Shown here: piece by piece, positions 4,588 through 6,756 of the stretch
Layout of the letters: each line of letters begins with the position of its first letter
Position numbering within the stretch: position 1 is the first letter of the stretch
NCBI GenBank assembly: GCA_946545675.1
Contig: CAMNNR010000073.1
Span: 1 to 6,756, forward strand
Source: an uncultured Thermoplasmata archaeon
Lineage (GTDB): Archaea > Thermoplasmatota > Thermoplasmata > Methanomassiliicoccales > Methanomethylophilaceae
Direction: 5' to 3'
DNA: 6,756 nt
Program-made: the position numbers and the translations under genes
The notes under the pieces: model-generated
Seen by the model: the letters and a program-made list of their open reading frames with translations, nothing else
What the model was told of the DNA's origin: nothing
The model's database searches: none

Positions 4588-5643
4588 ATGAAGGACGCAG
4601 GACACCGTGAAACAGTAGAGGCAGCTCTCAGATTCGAAAAAACCGACAGGACCCCTGTCAACAATTTCGCGCTGGTTACGGCAGCACGCAGTGCCGGATA
4701 TCTCGTGAAGGATGCCAGGTACGCACCCGACATATCCGCTAAAACCTCGGTGGATTATGCGATGAAGACCAAATCGGACTTCGTCAAACCCATTCTTGAC
4801 TCACAGATAGCCTTCATAGACATGGGCATGGACGTCAACCTGCCCGACGACGATTACGGGAGGGTGCGTTCCACTCTGATCCACGACCTCTCCGAAATCG
4901 ACGATCTCGCCTTCTTCGACCCTTCCAGAGCGTCCGAGTGCCCCTGTTTCGACAAATGCATAGTCCAAGCCCTGAACCGTACCTCCGAGATCCTTCCCGA
5001 AGACCTTCACATATGCGGACTGTCCTGGGGCCCCATCTCCACCGCCGGTTATCTTGTGGGTGCGGAGGACCTGATTCTCAACATCATGATGGGAGAGGAG
5101 GAAGCAATGTCCAAGCTCATCCAGAAATGTGCAGTCTTCGTCGGAGAACAGCAGAAGGTGATGATCGATGCCGGTGCCACCGTCATGTGGATGGCTGACC
5201 CCACCTCGTCCGAGGACCTCATCTCCCCTGACATGTTCCCTCTGTCCCTGAGCGGTATGAAGACTGCCATCAAATCAGTGAAGGGTGCTTACAGTGACAT
5301 TACCTCGTTCCTGCACGTCTGCGGCAACACCGTCGACCTCATCCCGCAGGTAGCGGACGTGGGTGCGGACTGCTTTAGCTTCGACCACGCGGTCGATCCT
5401 GCCCTTGCCAGGGAGAAGGCCGGAAAGAGTGTCGCACTCATGGGCAACATCGACCCAGTATCCTACATGATGAACGGCGACCCCACCGGCATCACCAAGG
5501 AGTGCTACCGCATAATCGAGGCCTGCGGGTCCGAGAGCGGTTTCATCCTGGCTCCCGGATGCGAGACCCCGATCTCCTCCCCGGACGAGAACGTCCTGGC
5601 GATGGGCATGGCGGGCATCAACTACTGGAAGGACAGGAACTGA
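4588..5643 (+). CDS. methylcobamide:coenzyme M methyltransferase, MtaA/MtbA type (uroporphyrinogen decarboxylase family)
   Basis: Predicted cytoplasmic zinc enzyme that moves the methyl group from a methylated corrinoid protein to coenzyme M in methylotrophic methanogenesis. The 351-aa product has the length and landmarks of the MtaA/CmuA branch of the UroD superfamily. The N-terminus is ETVEAALRFEKTDRTPV (8-24). The middle has LSWGPISTAGYLVG (145-158), and MWMADPTSS lies at 200-208. The zinc ligands are H243 and C245 (LHVCGNT) and C325 (APGCETP). FDHAVD (265-270) and MGNIDPV (285-291) also fit. The intact H-x-C...C set distinguishes it from true uroporphyrinogen decarboxylase. Substrate class (methanol, methylamine or methylthiol) cannot be set from sequence alone. 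No corrinoid protein or substrate methyltransferase gene lies in the window, so it works in trans. It has its own promoter with an operator-like palindrome. Confidence 0.88.
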   Translation: MKDAGHRETVEAALRFEKTDRTPVNNFALVTAARSAGYLVKDARYAPDISAKTSVDYAMKTKSDFVKPILDSQIAFIDMGMDVNLPDDDYGRVRSTLIHDLSEIDDLAFFDPSRASECPCFDKCIVQALNRTSEILPEDLHICGLSWGPISTAGYLVGAEDLILNIMMGEEEAMSKLIQKCAVFVGEQQKVMIDAGATVMWMADPTSSEDLISPDMFPLSLSGMKTAIKSVKGAYSDITSFLHVCGNTVDLIPQVADVGADCFSFDHAVDPALAREKAGKSVALMGNIDPVSYMMNGDPTGITKECYRIIEACGSESGFILAPGCETPISSPDENVLAMGMAGINYWKDRN

Positions 5644-5988
5644 TCACTGGGCCTTCTCCTTCCCATCGAAGTACTGCAGCAGCAGGATGCCTCCGATGAG
5701 AAGTGCCAGGAACATACAGTCCAGGGCACCGAACACATCGCCGAACACTATTATCCCAGATATGGTGGAGAGTACCGTGCCGCATCCGGTCCAACAGGCG
5801 TAACAGGCACCGACCGGCAGGCCGGCTTTCAGTCCGAAGTTCAGGAAATACACGCTGACTAGGCTTATCCCGAACGTCACAGGTGTCCAGAACAGATCGG
5901 TGAAACCGTCGGAGAAGTTCATCGTGGTGGCCCACACCATCTCGAAGATCCCTCCGACGAATATCATGACCCAGGGATTGATTTTCAT
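5644..5988 (-). CDS. small multidrug resistance (SMR) exporter subunit, second of a pair, Gdx/SugE-like
   Basis: Small inner-membrane antiporter subunit of 114 aa with four predicted helices (about 4-21, 34-53, 58-79, 86-106) and a short charged tail. Helix 1 carries the essential proton/substrate-binding Glu16 in GGIFEMVWATTMNFSDGFT, a stretch close to the SugE/Gdx (guanidinium exporter) pattern of E-x-x-W and a polar GF(T/S) turn. Helix 3 has the family's AYAIW-like signature as ACYACWTGCG (61-70). SMR proteins work as antiparallel dimers. This gene overlaps the upstream SMR gene by four bases (ATGA), as in two-gene heteromeric systems such as ykkCD. Its stop codon directly abuts that of the convergent methyltransferase gene, with no spacer. 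The substrate, guanidinium or a small organic cation, is inferred from the family only. Confidence 0.87.
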   Translation of the reverse strand: MKINPWVMIFVGGIFEMVWATTMNFSDGFTDLFWTPVTFGISLVSVYFLNFGLKAGLPVGACYACWTGCGTVLSTISGIIVFGDVFGALDCMFLALLIGGILLLQYFDGKEKAQ

Positions 5989-6323
5989 GCCGATCCCCCC
6001 AACAGTTCCAGACCAGAGATGCCAATCAGGATCAGCATGATAGCGAACGCCTTACCGTAACTGAAGGATTCCTTCAGGAGGACCCTTCCGAGGAAGATCG
6101 TGACCAATGACCCTACAGCGGTCCAGATGGCATATGCGACACCGACGTTCATGCCCCTCATCCCGAAGGAGAGGAACAGCAGACTGAAATACATGAAAAC
6201 CACGGCGAGGAGATACCAGGCGTATTTCCCTTTGTCAGTTTCCTGACGGCCACCGCGTTCCAGGGCCAGGACCCACATGGGTTCGAAAAGGCCCCCTACA
6301 ACTATGAATAACAACTCGTACAT
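5985..6323 (-). CDS. small multidrug resistance (SMR) exporter subunit, first of a pair
   Basis: Membrane protein of 112 aa with four predicted helices (about 3-21, 33-54, 60-80, 87-108). Helix 1 has the conserved Glu14 within GGLFEPMWVLALE; helix 3 has the SMR signature AYAIWTAVGS (63-72), and helix 4 ends GISGLELLG. The loop after helix 1 is longer and more charged than in its partner (ERGGRQETDKGKY, 22-34). This suggests distinct roles for the two subunits and an asymmetric dimer with a fixed orientation. The ATG at 6323 begins helix 1 directly and no better start exists. There is no Shine-Dalgarno. It follows the 96-aa gene by 19 bases and may be read with it or from a weak box over that gene's stop codon. 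No room exists for a guanidine riboswitch in this gap. Confidence 0.88.
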   Translation of the reverse strand: MYELLFIVVGGLFEPMWVLALERGGRQETDKGKYAWYLLAVVFMYFSLLFLSFGMRGMNVGVAYAIWTAVGSLVTIFLGRVLLKESFSYGKAFAIMLILIGISGLELLGGSA

Positions 6324-6338
6324 TAAGCCCAGATCTCG

Positions 6339-6348
6339 TGTTTTATTG
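6339..6348 (-). promoter_or_regulatory. possible TATA box for the SMR pair
   Basis: On the minus strand CAATAAAACA overlaps the stop codon of the 96-aa gene and is centred about 21 nt before the SMR start codon at 6323. It could drive a leaderless transcript, but the match is weak and the spacing slightly short, so read-through from the upstream gene is at least as likely. Confidence 0.3.
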
Positions 6349-6633
6349 GCCCGAATAGGCTTTGAATACTTCCTTGGCGGCGTAATCGCCGCATCTGATC
6401 AGGAAGACGTCTTCACTCACACCCTCCTTACGGTGCGCCTGGATGAAATCCGGATCGTCCATAATGAAGGAAATCAAAGTATTGAAGCTCCTGTCGACCT
6501 CCGCCGCCTTGTAGCTGCGAACCCCGACAGCCTTGCATATCCGGTCGCACTCCTCATCGCTGAGCTTTATCGATGAGAAGTCCTCGATTCCGTACTGCTT
6601 GGCGTAATACTCGAGCTTCTTCCTTTGGAGCAT
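6343..6633 (-). CDS. small protein of unknown function
   Basis: I do not recognise this 96-aa product. It is soluble, charged and probably mostly helical: a basic N-terminal helix (MLQRKKLEYYAKQYGI), a short acidic segment KLSDEECDRICKAVG (23-37), then SFNTLISFIMDDPDFI (49-64) and a C-terminal helix CGDYAAKEVFKAYSG (81-95). It has three-helix character and only two cysteines (C33, C81), too few for a metal site. There is no signal peptide or membrane segment. The ATG at 6633 is chosen because a TTTTATAC box at 6661-6654 is centred about 24 nt upstream, predicting a leaderless mRNA; the in-frame extension to 6744 would pass through this box. It precedes the SMR pair by 19 bases, so a regulatory or accessory link to the exporter is possible but unproven. 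Confidence 0.68.
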   Translation of the reverse strand: MLQRKKLEYYAKQYGIEDFSSIKLSDEECDRICKAVGVRSYKAAEVDRSFNTLISFIMDDPDFIQAHRKEGVSEDVFLIRCGDYAAKEVFKAYSGQ

Positions 6634-6653
6634 AGATGCGTATAGGCCTGTCC

Positions 6654-6661
6654 GTATAAAA
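6654..6661 (-). promoter_or_regulatory. TATA box for the 96-aa gene and probably the SMR pair
   Basis: TTTTATAC on the minus strand is centred about 24 nt before the ATG at 6633, so transcription would start at or within a few bases of the start codon. No Shine-Dalgarno lies between them, which fits a leaderless message. Confidence 0.5.
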
Positions 6662-6756
6662 CACAAGGGGGTTGAAGAACCAGCCAGATGTGAAATGAAT
6701 GGAGAAGACCGCCCAATTAAAATTGAGCTCGCGCATTCAAACATTGCTTCAAATGT

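Noticed and set aside
6324..6342. Guanidine riboswitch upstream of the SMR pair
   Set aside because: Only 19 bases separate the genes, far too short for a known guanidine riboswitch, and none was recognised upstream of the 96-aa gene.
6634..6744. 37-residue N-terminal extension of the 96-aa protein
   Set aside because: It passes through the TTTTATAC box and has a composition unlike the rest of the protein. ATG 6633 has promoter support.
6714..6753. Short inverted repeat CAATT/AATTG and a TTCAAA direct repeat with 12-base period near the right edge
   Set aside because: Arms of five to six AT-rich bases are expected by chance, and no gene or promoter can be tied to them.

Overview
The window looks like chromosomal DNA of a GC-rich archaeon. 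Archaeal-type genes include Rpo7 (RpoE'), Spt4, ribosomal proteins S24e and S27ae, a DUF359 GTP-dependent dephospho-CoA kinase and deoxyhypusine synthase. Promoters are TATA boxes about 26 nt from predicted starts, and several transcripts look leaderless. A MtaA/MtbA-type methylcobamide:coenzyme M methyltransferase points to a methylotrophic methanogen. Gene content and base composition fit Methanomassiliicoccales (Thermoplasmatota), but this is inference from recognised families, not a database match.

Left part (1-2010). A partial tRNA-Arg(CCG) runs off the left edge on the minus strand. To its right, a tightly packed minus-strand operon reads rpo7 - spt4 - DUF359 kinase - rps24e - rps27ae, with stop/start overlaps or gaps of only a few bases. 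It has a TATA box and Shine-Dalgarno site in front of rpo7, and a GC hairpin followed by T-tracts after rps27ae. This is a growth-related transcription/translation block with a CoA-biosynthesis gene embedded in it.

Middle (2011-4532). A small Cys-rich protein resembling the MetV / methylenetetrahydrofolate-reductase C-terminal family is transcribed leftward. Deoxyhypusine synthase is transcribed rightward from the same short intergenic region, where one AT-rich box seems to serve both directions. Four bases after deoxyhypusine synthase starts a 333-aa member of the isocitrate/isopropylmalate dehydrogenase family. It keeps the fold signatures but lacks the catalytic Lys, two metal-binding Asp and most substrate-binding Arg residues. 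It is either a pseudoenzyme or an enzyme of altered chemistry, and it is the most unusual gene here.

Right part (4533-6756). A MtaA/MtbA-like methyltransferase has intact zinc ligands and its own TATA box, followed by a near-perfect 20-bp palindrome placed like an operator. Its stop codon abuts, with no spacer, the stop codon of a convergent minus-strand unit. That unit encodes a 96-aa protein of unknown function followed by two overlapping small multidrug resistance (SMR) genes that probably form a heteromeric Gdx/YkkCD-like exporter. Bases 6662-6756 lie upstream of this unit and hold no gene I can support.

No CRISPR array, insertion sequence, rRNA or pseudogenised ORF was seen. No intergenic stretch exceeds 300 bases.
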